A stretch of DNA of 64,000 nt from Massariosphaeria phaeospora (Eukaryota > Ascomycota > Dothideomycetes > Pleosporales): contig JAADJZ010000004.1 in NCBI GenBank assembly GCA_011032825.1, positions 1,736,001-1,800,000 on the forward strand, read 5' to 3'. Under the pieces are notes generated by a model. The model saw only the letters and a list, made by a program, of their open reading frames with translations. It had not been told where the DNA came from and did not search any database. Below are positions 35,149 through 45,755 of the stretch, piece by piece (positions within the stretch are counted from its first letter, which is position 1; every line of letters starts with the position of its first letter). The translations under genes and the position numbers were made by a program.

Positions 35149-35621
35149 TGTTGCTGCCGCGGCAGGTATGGCTTTGTGTGGGTTTGTAAATGCAGTGTGA
35201 GGGATTGAGTTCGTGGGTTGCGGGGTTTGTCGGCCGTCTAGAGTAAAAGTGGGTTTGAGGAGTCTGAGACGTGAAGTGTTACAGGTCTTGGCGGTGACAT
35301 ATCGTGGACTCCGAGGGCCGTCATTATTGGGCACGCGACGAGACCAGATCCGACTATTATCACGATGGGAGCACATTTTTATATTTCCTTGAAGGACAAT
35401 TACTTGTAGATGCAAGTAGCGACCTAAGTAGAGATGTGAACGCTATGCTATAACACCTGCAAACCCATGATCCCAAATAAGCACCTGTGACATGAGTTCG
35501 ATTCCATAGCGCTGGGCTTCATGATAGCTTCCATGTTACACAAGCATGTGTCGGTTTTAGTGCCCGGGCATTGATCGCCTCGGAGTCCAGCATGGAATAC
35601 ATGCTCTGGAGCGTGCACCGC
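35149..35621. other. Intergenic between Sti1 and bZIP genes
   Basis: 473 bp, same-strand spacer: the Sti1 3' region and bZIP promoter. No repeat or motif stood out. Confidence 0.55.
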
Positions 35622-37625
35622 TCACCGTCCCATCCTAATGACGCCGGCAGCTACAAGCTTCTGCACCTTCTGGCGAATTCCAGCGTTCTTGAGATGCTCT
35701 TGCAGAGCAGCGGGGTCGTCCTTTGCTTGCTGCAAAATGCTCTGCATGACCGGATCTTGGAGAATGCTGACAATCTAGTCGAAGTCAGTACGAAATCATA
35801 ATCGGAGTATGGCACCCAGGGCAGATACTAATCAGGCTACTGGCATGAAGTGAGAGCGAAGACATGATGACTTACCTCTGGGTCTCGCTGGATACGCTCC
35901 ATAGTTTGCTGCTCGGTCTCACCATCTCGAGCACTGAACTGTGCCTGCATAGCTTTCTGCTCTTGCTGTTGGATCTCGCGGGAGTTCTTGCCACCCTCGT
36001 CACGCTCCGAAGCCTCACCACACACGTCGATACACTTGCTGTATTCCCGCATCGCAAAGTAAGCTTGTGCCTTGCGCAAGTATGCGCGGATGAACTTGGG
36101 ATCGCGCTTGATTGCCTCGTCACAGTCCTGGACAGCCGATGGGAAGGAAAGCAACTTGATATAGCACGCTGCACGGTTCGAATAACCACGTGCGTCGGTA
36201 GGGGCGCGCTTGATCATCTCGCTGTATGCTTCGACAGCAGCCGGCCAATCTGCCTCCTTGAACTTCGCGTTGCCTAGCTCACGGGCCTTTTCGGCCTCCT
36301 CTGGATTGATGTACGATTCCCTGTCGGACGTGATCTTAGCTTTCTCTGCAGCTCGGAGCTTTGCCAGAACCTCAGGAGTCCGATGCTCGGTCTGTGCTTT
36401 CTGGTAGTTGATGATGGCGCTAGATAGATCCCCAAGCTTCTCGTATGCAGTACCAATGCGAGCGAAGGCCCTGTAATGGATTAGTCCATGCTTCTGCACA
36501 CGCGAAAACCAACTTACTTGGCAATGATCTTGAAGTCTGCGAGGATCTCGCGGCCGTACTCCACTGCTTGCTCGCACGCTTCGATGCAGCCCTGGTAATC
36601 GCCCTTTTCGAACTTGGCAGCTCCAAGGTTCGTAAGGTATGCAATGTCCTTGTGTGTCTCCCATGCCTTAGTGTAATGCTCGATGGCCTGGTCGAATTGC
36701 CTCTTCTTGTAGAACTCAGTGCCCTTCTTTTTCTCATCGTCAGCCTTAGCCTTTGCTTGTTTAGCAGCTTTGTCTTCCTCGGATTCTTCCGGCACGGGTT
36801 CCGGCTCCGGCGCTTTTTTCGGTTGGGCCTTGGGAGCGGGCATTAAGTCGGGCATATCCACATCGTCTTCTTCTTCTCGCACACCACTGCTACTCTGCTC
36901 TCCTGCTCCTGCTCCTGCTCCCGGGGGTGCGCCAAATGACATGTCAATCCCTAACAGTACGCTCATAACTTGCAAGAACCGCGGATCCTGCATCTCTTGG
37001 CCTATATCGTTCGGATTCGACTTCAACCGCTGAAGCTTGCCCATGAATTCAGTATCTGCTAGGAGACCGGCAGTCTTGGGGTTGTTGGCGAGCTTCTGGA
37101 ATAGCTGAGGGTCATTGAACATGCCGCCGATGCCGCCTGCAAGACCTCCACCAACACCGGCATCCTCGCTTTCAATGGCACGCTGTACAGTATTGAGGCC
37201 TGCTGCTGCTTGGGCGTTCTTGGGGTCGAGATCGAGGGCTTTGTCGAAAGCGGTTGCGGCTCCCTCTGCTTGACGTCAGCACATTCCCGCAATATTATAT
37301 AGGACACGCCGTACCTAGATCACGGACACCATGTAGCGCAGTTCCTTTGCGACCCCATCCTTTCGACCAATCGGGTTTGATCTCCACCACCTTATCTGCG
37401 TCTTCGAGAGCGTGCTTGTAGTCCTTCAGTGAGGCATATGCGCCGGACCGGTTCGAGTAGAGCACATGATTTGAGGGGTCGAGCTCGATAGCTTGTGTGA
37501 ACTTCTCACTGTCGTTCGGTTAGAAATCAATTACTGAGCTGGGCATGGTGGGGAACCTACATCGACTCGGCGAACTTCTTCTCCGCAAAGAGCTTGTTGC
37601 CTTCGGCTTTGAGCGCGTCAGCCAT
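35622..37625 (-). CDS. STI1: Hsp70/Hsp90-organising co-chaperone Sti1
   Basis: Five exons on the minus strand (37561-37625, 37315-37508, 36518-37265, 35876-36470, 35622-35774) encode 584 residues, the expected Sti1/Hop length. TPR1 occupies about 4-115 (AEGNKLFAEKKFAESIEKF). DP1 follows at about 140-195 (NDPQLFQKLANNPKT). An acidic linker (REEEDDVDMPD) precedes TPR2A, then TPR2B (about 395-510). DP2 runs to the end (DPVMQSILQQAKDDPAALQE), finishing GVIRMGR. Family role: cytosolic adaptor that passes clients from Hsp70 to Hsp90, each TPR block holding an EEVD tail. The initiator context is good (ATGGCTGAC). The last intron (35775-35875, 101 nt) separates the DP2 helices from TPR2B. It is divergent from the FolB gene, with 317 bp between starts. 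No convincing heat-shock element was recognised there. Confidence 0.95.
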
Positions 37626-37942
37626 GATGATCAGTGGGTTATGAGCGGGGGATGCAGTAAAAGTAGCTTCTTCAAATCGTTGGAAGTAGTGGTGTGGTAA
37701 ATAAAACTCGCGGAGGTAGATTCTAGCTCTTTCCACAGAACGGCGAAGCTCTGGCAGAAAAGACAAGCCAACCCTTATTGGGTAAGGTGCCACGAAGGCG
37801 GTTACCTGAGGCTGAAGCGTCACTCCACCTGCCACCACCACCCCAATCTGGAGTTTCACCAGATACCACCACTTTGCACTTAACATTGACTATTCTCTGG
37901 ACTTGCTCGTGATCGATCTTGAAGGGCGACGAACGAGCGGAT
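37626..37942. promoter_or_regulatory. Shared promoter between Sti1 and FolB genes
   Basis: 317 bp between divergent start codons, so probably a bidirectional promoter. Scattered GAA/TTC triplets occur, but none in the regular 5-bp array of a heat-shock element. Confidence 0.5.
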
Positions 37943-38807
37943 ATGCCGATGCAGCATCTTCGTGAGGCAGTTTGGCAAGGCCGCCTCGCCATTCACGACG
38001 TTATCGATCAGATTACTGTACGCAATCTGGAAGCGACGGTGGACGCTGGAGTCGACGTGTGGGGCCGCAAGAGAAAGCAACGCGCCTTCATCACTGTAAC
38101 ACTTTCGCTGACGAAGCCCTTCGATTCTGCCGCTGCCGCTGATGCTCTGGATCACAGCACCGTCCATTATGGACAACTAAGCAAAGCGATCCAGAATCAC
38201 GTCGAACAGCAAAACAGTATAGTCGGATGGCAAAGTACCAAAGATCTGGTCAGGGGCATCTCCGAATGCGCAAGCCACATAATAAAAGCTACTCGCATCC
38301 GCTCGATGGAAACCGACGTCTGCTATCTGAAGGGTAGTATGTTTGGAGACGGTGCTGGATACAAGATTGGTGTTCTCTTCCAGGATGATTCGAATAACTT
38401 GCCGGAGTCTCAATTCTATCGAATACTCTACCTTCGAAATGTTCGCATTCCCTGCATCATCGGTGTCAATCCGAATGAGAGACAACAGAAGCAGCCAGTT
38501 ATCATTAACCTAGCGATCGAATGTTTGCAGAATCACCGCAGTGACGACTATGCGAAGCTCGAGACTGTGGTTGTTGAGGTAAGTCACTTATGCGTAACGG
38601 GGACTTGGACTAACTTGATAGACCATCTCGAGTTCTTCGTTCGAGACTCTAGAGACTCTCTCAACCACGGTTGTGCAGGATCTAAGAGCCAAATTTTTCA
38701 ACGAGAATGATGGAGTATCTTATATCAAGCTCCGAGTCGAAAAGCCGCAAGCAGTCCCCTTTGCAGACGCACCTGCTATCGAGATTGTCCGACCAGTGAA
38801 GCCGTGA
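37943..38807 (+). CDS. Two-domain FolB (dihydroneopterin aldolase-like) protein
   Basis: Two exons (37943-38578, 38622-38807) encode 273 residues. Two FolB-type tunnelling-fold domains lie in tandem. The first covers about residues 20-130 (ITVRNLEATVDAGVDVWG, then VHYGQLSKAIQN). The second covers about 150-270 (LYLRNVRIPCIIGVNPNERQ, then QPVIINLAIE and TTVVQDLRAKFF). Family knowledge: FolB aldolase cleaves 7,8-dihydroneopterin in folate synthesis. In fungi that activity normally sits in the trifunctional Fol1 fusion with HPPK and DHPS. This protein lacks those domains, so it may be a separate FolB paralogue; its real substrate is uncertain. The first domain is clearly diverged. The start at 37943 is the first ATG of the frame, with another Met two codons later. 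Divergent from Sti1. Confidence 0.85.
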
Positions 38808-40148
38808 TCACCCCCACGGAATCAGCTTGAGGTACTACGACTGGCTGGTTCGAGAGCTTGAAAGACTGCGGCTGTTATCAGTACCTAGAGAGCCCGCTCG
38901 AGAAGAATTGTAGCCTGCGCGCCGGAAGTAGGAACTCATATGCAGGACCAATATACAATTTCCACCGGTGGCTGTCCACAGACCGCCATTGCAATTCCAA
39001 CAACCACGGTTGGTATCGACGGGCAGGTCCACAATCGCGACAGATGATGTAAAAAAGACGATGGCTGGAGTCGTTAGGGGAACGATGTTGACAACTTGAC
39101 AAGAGAGCTGCCCATGCCGCCTAGCCATATGCAGAGGCGCCCCCACGTGCGCCCACGATATGCATGCGTGGGCGTGAACGTGCCAGGTGGTGGACGCCAC
39201 AAATGTAGATAAATTTCTGAAACTCCCGAATTCCCCCTTACCGCATTTGCAGCCCCCAAAAACTAAGTTATCTTCAATGGTGTGTGCATGGCAGGGGGGT
39301 CTCTCCGCGCTCGACTTCAGCGCTCTTGCTCAGGCCGCAGAACTTGGCCATCCCTCTACCTCCACACCCAGACTGGTACTACGCCATTCGTGCTGCCTAC
39401 ACCACAAATGTGGAATGTACATATTATCCGCGGCATAGGGAGGTGGTTGTTGAGCCCGTAGACGCATCGCTGACCGCCATCTGGACCCTGGTGGGCTAAC
39501 CGTATTTGGTCTAGCCGATAGAAGCCGCATGCCAGCCGCCAGCGAGCGAGACGAGGCGGGGGGCTTTCGATAAATTTTTGCTGGAGCTATGACCTACGCC
39601 AGCGCTCAACAGCATTTGTGCACCACGACGACCATCCGCGTGCTGGGGCATCAATTGCTTGCCGTTTCCCGGAAGCTGCCTGTTTTGGGGAGATGAAGCA
39701 GCCTCTACGAGCCTTCCGAGGTGTGGGCGTGAACAACAAATGACGGAAGGCGCAGGGTGGTGGGATGGAGGGGGGATTGGCAAGCTGCAGGCGCGAGCTC
39801 TCAATGGCATCAAGAGCTGCGGGCTGTCGCTTCCTGCACTAGGGAGGCCAGACTAGCCGGTGGCGGCGACGTGGGCATAGCTATAAAGCGCCATGCCCAG
39901 TGCCAGCACCGCCGTTACACTCGCCGCGCTCCCACTGCACTCTGCTTGATTCTACACCCGCTCTGGTTGCCCGGTCGCAGCACGTTCTCGACTTGCGCTC
40001 TGCCCCACGTCCGCGGTCCACGGTCCAGCGTCGTCGCTTAGCACAGACCAGCCACCACAGAACTCCTCCTGAACTGCTCCTCCAGTTCCTAGCTACCCTC
40101 CCTTCTCATCCCCTCGGCCCTGCCCTTCTGCACCCGAGCACACACAAG
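38808..40148. other. Intergenic: UGP1 promoter and leader
   Basis: About 1.3 kb, GC-rich towards the right. ORFs here are short shadows. A TATA box lies at 39882-39887, followed by a pyrimidine-rich stretch up to the UGP1 ATG. Confidence 0.6.
39882..39887 (+). promoter_or_regulatory. Putative TATA box of UGP1
   Basis: TATAAA in the context GCTATAAAGC, 262 bp upstream of the UGP1 ATG. It would imply a leader of roughly 200-230 nt, which the CT-rich sequence between them fits. Confidence 0.5.
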
Positions 40149-42171
40149 ATGGCCTCTCGCGCGATCCCCTCCCACCTCAAGCCCCCGGGCGCGGCGGGCA
40201 ACAACGAGGCCGATGGCTTCACGCAGCGTCACCACGGAAAGACGCAGTCGCATGTGGTGAGTCCATATCTACAACCGTACAGCTTGGATGAGCTACACGG
40301 CTCTTCTTCTGCCGCGTCGCTCGTCTTGTCTCCCTCTCCGAGTGCGTGGCCCCGTGGTGGTTGCCCCGCAGTCGACCGGCGGTGAATGACGGTGACCCCC
40401 GAGAGGGACGAGCAGTAGCGTCGCGCGAACCTGTCGCGCTGGGCGTTTACTCTATGGACCTGTGCAACACGCAGTCTGTCCGATTGTGCCGCTAGCATTG
40501 AACGACGGCAATTGCAAGATAGCCAAAGATGCTACCCATTGCATCCCTCGCTAACGGAGCTGCTGGCTTGCAGGCCTTCGAGAACACCTCCACCAACGTT
40601 GCGGCTTCCCAGATGCGCAATGCCCTCAACAAGCTCGCCGACTCGGTCACGGATCCCAATGAGAAGCAGGTGAGTAGAGCCGCTCCCGTCTTGCCTGGGT
40701 ATCGGTGTTTGCAGAGCGCCGGTTGTCTTTGGCCGACCTTGCTCAGAGCCGGCCCTTCTGCACTCCACCAGGTCAGAACATGAACAGTACTTACCGTAAC
40801 AAGCGCTTCGAGACGGAGATGGACAACTTCTTCGCCCTTTTCCGCCGCTACCTCAACGACAAAGCCAAGGGCAACGCCATCGACTGGAACCGAATCGCTC
40901 CCCCCAAAGCCGAGCAGGTTGTCAACTACGATGACCTCGCGAACTCGGAGGCCGTCGACTACTTGAACAAACTGGCTGTGGTCAAACTGAACGGTGGTCT
41001 GGGTACGTCAATGGGTTGCGTTGGCCCCAAGTCGGTCATCGAGGTCCGTGACGGCATGTCCTTCCTCGATCTGTCTGTACGCCAGATCGAGTACCTGAAC
41101 CGGACATACGATGTCAATGTCCCGTTCGTGCTCATGAACTCGTTCAACACCGATTCCGACACAGCGAGCATCATCAAGAAGTACGAGGGCCACAACATCG
41201 ACATCATGACCTTTAACCAGTCCAAGTACCCCCGTATCCTCAAAGACTCGCAACTACCTGCACCCAAGTCAGCCGACTCTGACATGGCCAACTGGTACCC
41301 ACCGGGTCACGGTGACGTCTTCGAATCGCTGTACAACTCCGGCATCCTCGACAAGCTCATTGACCGCGGCATTGAGATTGTCTTTCTCTCCAACGCCGAC
41401 AACCTGGGCGCCGTGGTCGACCTCCGCATCCTACAACATATGGTGGATTCCAAGTCCGAGTACATTATGGAGTTGACCGACAAGACCAAGGCTGACGTCA
41501 AGGGTGGTACCATCATCGACTACGAGGGATCGGTCCGTCTTCTTGAAATCGCCCAGGTGCCCAAGGAGCACGTCAACGAATTCAAATCGATCAAGAAGTT
41601 CAAATACTTCAACACGAACAACATCTGGATGGATCTGAAAGCGGTCAAGCGTGTTGTTGAGAACAACGAGCTTGCCATGGAAATCATCCCCAACGGAAAG
41701 TCGATACCTGCTGATAAGAAGGGCGAGGCCGACATCTCCGTTCTCCAGCTGGAGACTGCCGTGGGTGCGGCCATTCGTCACTTCCACAACGCCCACGGTG
41801 TCAACGTTCCCAGGAGGCGATTCTTGCCCGTTAAGACTTGCTCTGATCTCATGCTGGTGAAGTCGGACCTGTACACTCTGCAGCATGGTCAGCTTATGAT
41901 CGACCCCAACCGATTCGGCCCGGCACCCTTGATCAAGCTGGGCAGTGATTTCAAGAAGGTCTCCAGCTTCCAGTCGCGTATCCCCTCCATCCCCAAGATT
42001 GTGGAGCTTGATCACCTTACTATCACCGGTCCAGTTACACTTGGCCGAGGCGTAACTCTCAAGGGCACCGTCATCATCGTCGCTACCGAGGGCTCAACGA
42101 TCGACATCCCTCCGGGTTCCATCCTCGAGAACGTGGTTGTTCAGGGATCTCTCCGACTGTTGGAGCACTAG
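40149..42171 (+). CDS. UGP1: UTP-glucose-1-phosphate uridylyltransferase
   Basis: Three exons (40149-40256, 40574-40669, 40804-42171) encode 523 residues. The enzyme makes UDP-glucose from UTP and glucose-1-phosphate in the cytosol, for glycogen, trehalose, cell-wall glucan and galactose metabolism. The nucleotide-binding loop [17 protein letters not shown] starts at residue 129. [11 protein letters not shown] and a C-terminal left-handed beta-helix ([16 protein letters not shown]) are also present. The N-terminus [18 protein letters not shown] is typical of fungal UGPases. Intron 1 (317 nt) is the longest in the window and has a CGCTAACG branch site. For intron 2 I prefer the ACAAG acceptor (exon from 40804, giving [13 protein letters not shown] as in the family). 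A CAG acceptor at 40776 is also in phase and would insert nine residues. An in-frame ATG at 40780 could give a shorter isoform. Known in Aspergillus as galF. Confidence 0.95.
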
Positions 42172-42914
42172 TTCTGTGTGCGCACCTTGTCGGACAGTGA
42201 GTCAGTAGGTCACCGGATGGAAGGCTTATTCTTGTAGCTAGAAAACTAGTACGCGGCTTTCAGGGGCGTATCCACCCCAGCCCAGAGTATGATTGTAATA
42301 CAGACCATTTGCATGTTATCACCTGTATTGCTCGGTGAAACCCTCGTGGACATGGTAGAACTAGGTGCTCCGCAGCATCAAGGTCGACTAGCCATCGCAA
42401 AGAGGCATCGGAGTTGCTTGTGCAAACCAATATGTCGGGACGTCCACCTATTTTCACATGTGCACGCTATACCCTTATCATACCCGTTATGTGGCTGCCT
42501 TGCGCTCCTACGAGGGGCATTGGGCGTGGGGTGATGGTGGCATGATGCTGCGCCATAGTGTGGCGCGCGCGGCCTGTGATGTCAGTGGTCGGTCAGCCCC
42601 CGCCAACTCACTCTCGCGGAGGACGGCCGCGGGCAGCTGAGCTGGACAGGTTCCTGCGCTTCGAGGCGCATGCCGCCAGTCATTCGACCTGCGCAAAAGG
42701 AAGGTATATGCCTGGCAGGTTTCCCTTCATAAATGCCTGAGATCAGTTCAAGCTGTCTTCGCTCCGCTCGGTAGCCACGCACTCCCTCTCGGTACTCGCA
42801 CAGCGTCGTACCAAGCACCAGGCCAGCGCGAGTCCCGAGCGCATCCCCCGCCCGCACATTGATCCAAATCCATGTCCGACAGCGGGCGCTCGACGTTCCC
42901 TCCATCACGTCGAA
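42172..42914. other. Intergenic
   Basis: About 740 bp between UGP1 and the DUF7514-like gene, same strand. No repeat or strong promoter motif seen. Confidence 0.55.
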
Positions 42915-44658
42915 ATGGCGACAGAACCAGTTGTGTCACCGGTAGAGAGTACGCCTGTCGCCGATGCCACCTTCAAAGAGGCGTGCCAGTACTGGGGCTA
43001 CCTGATAAAGGATGACAAGTGCGGGACTGCTCAGCTGGATAGGTTGCTGAGGGGCATTGCACGGGTCATTGTGAGTCGATGAACGAGAGCCAACGGCTGC
43101 GCGCTCACTTGAGGGGCTCGACGCTAACCTCGCACTACGTTAGAGCAAGCAATCCGGGCCCGGCGATTCCCCCGACCTCACTCCCTCTCAGATCGCCAAC
43201 TTCTATCGTTCGGTCGGCGGAGACTACGATGTGCTCTTCCTCGAGACACCTCCGGCGTCCATCTCCTTCATCTACCGCTCGCTAGGCGCATTCCACAGCT
43301 TACAACCCGCCCCGAACGATGACGGATACTCCACTCCTACGATACCTGCGCTCAAGCCAAGGGGTTTCGTGACATGGCAGACAATCCAAATACTGCTCGG
43401 GCCGGAGGAGCATGTCCCGTTCCTGCAGAAAGCAGTCGCACAGTTTGATGTGCTGGATCCGGAGACAAATACCTTGTTTCCGAAAATCCTCCCCAAGGAG
43501 TGTTTCCCAGAGAAGCCCGACGATGCGATGGAGGAGTGGTATCAGGGCGTAGCCGAGAGACTGAGAAAAGATGCCGAAGAAGACGTATCTGACAAGGAGC
43601 ATGGCCCGCAAGTACGCGTGGATGTGAATGAGCCTCGCGGCCGAGATTCCAGTGACTTGTCTGGCGAGGGCTCAGCAGATGAAAGACACGGCGCAGCCAA
43701 ATATTTCGAAGACCCTCTATACCGGAGAACGCGGCCACGACCTCCTGTCATGCGCCATTTCTCGAAACCACCAAAGCCATTCGTCGAAGACCGCGGTAGG
43801 TTGGTGAACAGCGTGAGGCACATGTTGAACCCATTCACCTACCGGAGGAAGAGCGTGCCCGGCGCCTACGATGACAGCGCCTCGGACGGAGACGCCACAC
43901 CTACTGCCACAGTGCCTCCAGCAGCTCGGCATCCTGCCTATAAGCGCCCGCATGCCCCACGACGAGAGGGTTCCGTATCCAGTACAGATTCTGACTTGGA
44001 TTCAAACGGCCCTTCTTCCCGCCGCAAGAGTCCAGTTCTCCGACACAGGCGCTCGCATGAGCCGCCTACGCCGCAGCGTGATTACTTCCCCGCCCACTAC
44101 GAGGACCGCCGCGTTTCCCACGACGTGCCGATCGCAGCAGCAGCAGCACGCAAGGAAGACGGCCCCCCGCCGCTGTACGGCCCGACCAAGTCCCCGTTGT
44201 TCGCCACACACGTCGCCCAGCTCCAAGCGAACAACCACTACGACCGCCGACCGGCTATGCCGCAACGCACGAGCTACAGGCCGCAGCAGGCCGTGCGCTA
44301 TTCACTGCCGTCTGCCAGCCCGCGGGACGTCGAACCGCCTTACGTCCGTGATCGATCCAGAGACCATTACGAGCCTGTGGGCGGGGCCAGTAGAGCACAC
44401 CACCATCGGCGGCGCTCGGAAGAACACCCCAGGGACAGAGATAGAGACGATGCGGCGCGCACGCGAAGCCATGACCGCGTTAAGGACGGCTGGGACGACA
44501 GAGACCGGGACCGGGCGCGAGATCGGGATAGGGGGAGGGATAGAGAGAAGGATAGGGATCGGGATAGGGATCGGGATGGGCGCACGCACAGATATGTGTC
44601 GGGCGTGCAGGCGGGCGTAGATGGAAGGCGGTATCCGGTTGAGCAGCCGTGGAGGTAG
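42915..44658 (+). CDS. DUF7514-like protein with charged C-terminal repeats
   Basis: Two exons (42915-43070, 43144-44658; 73-nt intron) encode 556 residues. Residues 1 to about 190 look like the fungal DUF7514 domain as I remember it: ACQYWGYLIKDDK, then SQIANFYRSVGGDYDVLFLE, SISFIYRSLGAFHSLQP and WQTIQILLGPEEHVPFLQ. Its function is unknown. The remaining 360 residues are disordered and rich in Arg, Ser, Pro and His. Near the end lies an Arg-Asp dipeptide region (about residues 515-545, encoded by a GGGATA/GGGATC-like purine repeat at about 44505-44580). Alternating RD/RE tracts occur in some RNA-processing proteins, but that is only a resemblance. The start has AAATGG context. No signal peptide or membrane segment. 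Follows UGP1 on the same strand. Confidence 0.82.
44505..44580 (+). repeat. Coding hexanucleotide repeat (Arg-Asp)
   Basis: Imperfect GGGATA/CGGGAT units inside the DUF7514-like gene encode alternating Arg and Asp, with occasional Gly, Glu, Lys or Ala. The opposite frames read this as IP or RS repeats. Confidence 0.75.
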
Positions 44659-45014
44659 TGGTAGAGGTTAGTCGTCTAGATCTCGGTTCAGGGTTCATCT
44701 ACGGCTGGGTTGGACTGGACGACGATATGACGTGAAGAATATCTTTCTTCGATGGCCCCCCGGGGACGTTCTCTTTTATGCATTTGATTGATTCGGCGGG
44801 CATGCATTTCATGGGGAGAAAAGAAACATATCATGTCACTGACGCACATCACGGTCTAGATCGGATCGGTCCCGTATATACAGTAGAAAGTCAACCCCGA
44901 ATTCTTTTCTTTCCGAAAAAGAAACATGATAACCAACGTCTGGGATTTTGATTCTCGGGGGCGGAAATTAAAACCAACGGCTGAGGATTTTGTTTCTTCA
45001 GGGCGGAAATTAAC

Positions 45015-45246
45015 GTCGGGGCGAAATAGGTATTTAACAGGCGCTTTGTGTTTGATGGTTGTTGTTTGGTGTTGTATAGGGCGGCTGAGCGGGCGGGGCG
45101 GAACAGTGGGTTGGACCGTTAGGCTTTATGTTTCGTTTCGTTTCGTTTTGTTTCGTACGGTTCAATGGTTCGTTGTTCGGCATAGATGGATGGATGGATG
45201 GATGGTAGAGTTGAGTGGAGTTGAGTTGAGTCTCGGGGCGAAATAG
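45015..45246 (+). repeat. Local duplication, copy A (empty MITE site)
   Basis: Begins CGGGGCGAAATAG and contains TTGGTGTTGTATAGGGCGG, GGAACAGTGGGTTGGACCGT, a TTCGTTT tract, GGTTCAATGGTTC and a GTTGA tract. Copy B, at 45553-45755, has the same landmarks in the same order. Copy A keeps one uninterrupted GCGAAATAG at 45021-45029. Confidence 0.8.
45238..45246 (+). repeat. MITE target-site duplication, left
   Basis: GCGAAATAG directly abuts the left inverted repeat and is identical to 45553-45561 on the right side. Confidence 0.85.
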
Positions 45247-45552
45247 GGGGGTTGTTAACGCGCACACTAATAGCAGAATACCGCGCACCCTAATAAGGCC
45301 CTGCTACTAATCAAGTCCCTGCCTTCGACGCTATGCTGATTGAAGCTACTCAGAAGGTCGAAAAGAGTTGTTTTTAAACTGAAGAAAACACCTTCATTTT
45401 TGAAGCTTTTCCCTTCAAAAAAGACGATCTATCTTAGATAGGCAATGTTTCTATATCTGAACTTTTTCTGCTCCAAAAAGTGTCTTCGTTGTGGCCAGAT
45501 CCTTATTGGGGTGCGCGATATTGCGCTATTGGGGTGCGCGTTAACAACCCCC
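45247..45552. mobile_element. 306-bp MITE with 52-bp TIRs
   Basis: Terminal inverted repeats run from 45247-45298 and 45501-45552. Both begin GGGGGTTGTTAACGCGCAC and match at 46 of 52 positions by hand alignment. Each TIR contains two direct copies of a CGCGCAC[AC]C[TC]AATA motif. The interior is AT-richer, with short hairpins and no ORF of note. A perfect 9-bp duplication GCGAAATAG flanks the element. Its size, long TIRs and 9-bp target duplication fit a Mutator-like (MULE) non-autonomous element. The family assignment is inference, and no transposase is present in the window. No second copy was seen here. Confidence 0.88.
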
Positions 45553-45755
45553 GCGAAATAGTTGAAAGGGGCTTTGTTGTTTGGTGTTGTATAGGGCGGG
45601 CGGGCGAGCGGGAGAGCGGGCGGAAAGAGCGGACGGAACAGTGGGTTGGACCGTTGGGTTTTACTGTATGTTTTCGTTTTGTACGGCTCATACGGTTCAA
45701 TGGTTCATCGTCACAACTTACTAGAGTTGAGTTGAGTGAGTTGAGTTGAGTTGAT
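45553..45755 (+). repeat. Local duplication, copy B (MITE-interrupted)
   Basis: Continues directly from the right target duplication with GGGGCTTTGTTGTTTGGTG, GGAACAGTGGGTTGGACCGT, GGTTCAATGGTTC and GTTGA repeats, in the same order as copy A. The first nine bases (45553-45561) are the right-hand target duplication. Confidence 0.8.

Noticed and set aside
35491..35510. tRNA B-box-like sequence GAGTTCGATTCCATA
   Set aside because: The T-stem does not pair and no cloverleaf could be drawn upstream.
37626..37942. Possible heat-shock element upstream of Sti1
   Set aside because: GAA and TTC triplets are present but not in the regular alternating 5-bp spacing required.
43871..44620. 249-codon plus-strand ORF overlapping the DUF7514-like gene
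   Set aside because: It is a frame shadow of the disordered Arg/Ser-rich C-terminal half of the real gene.
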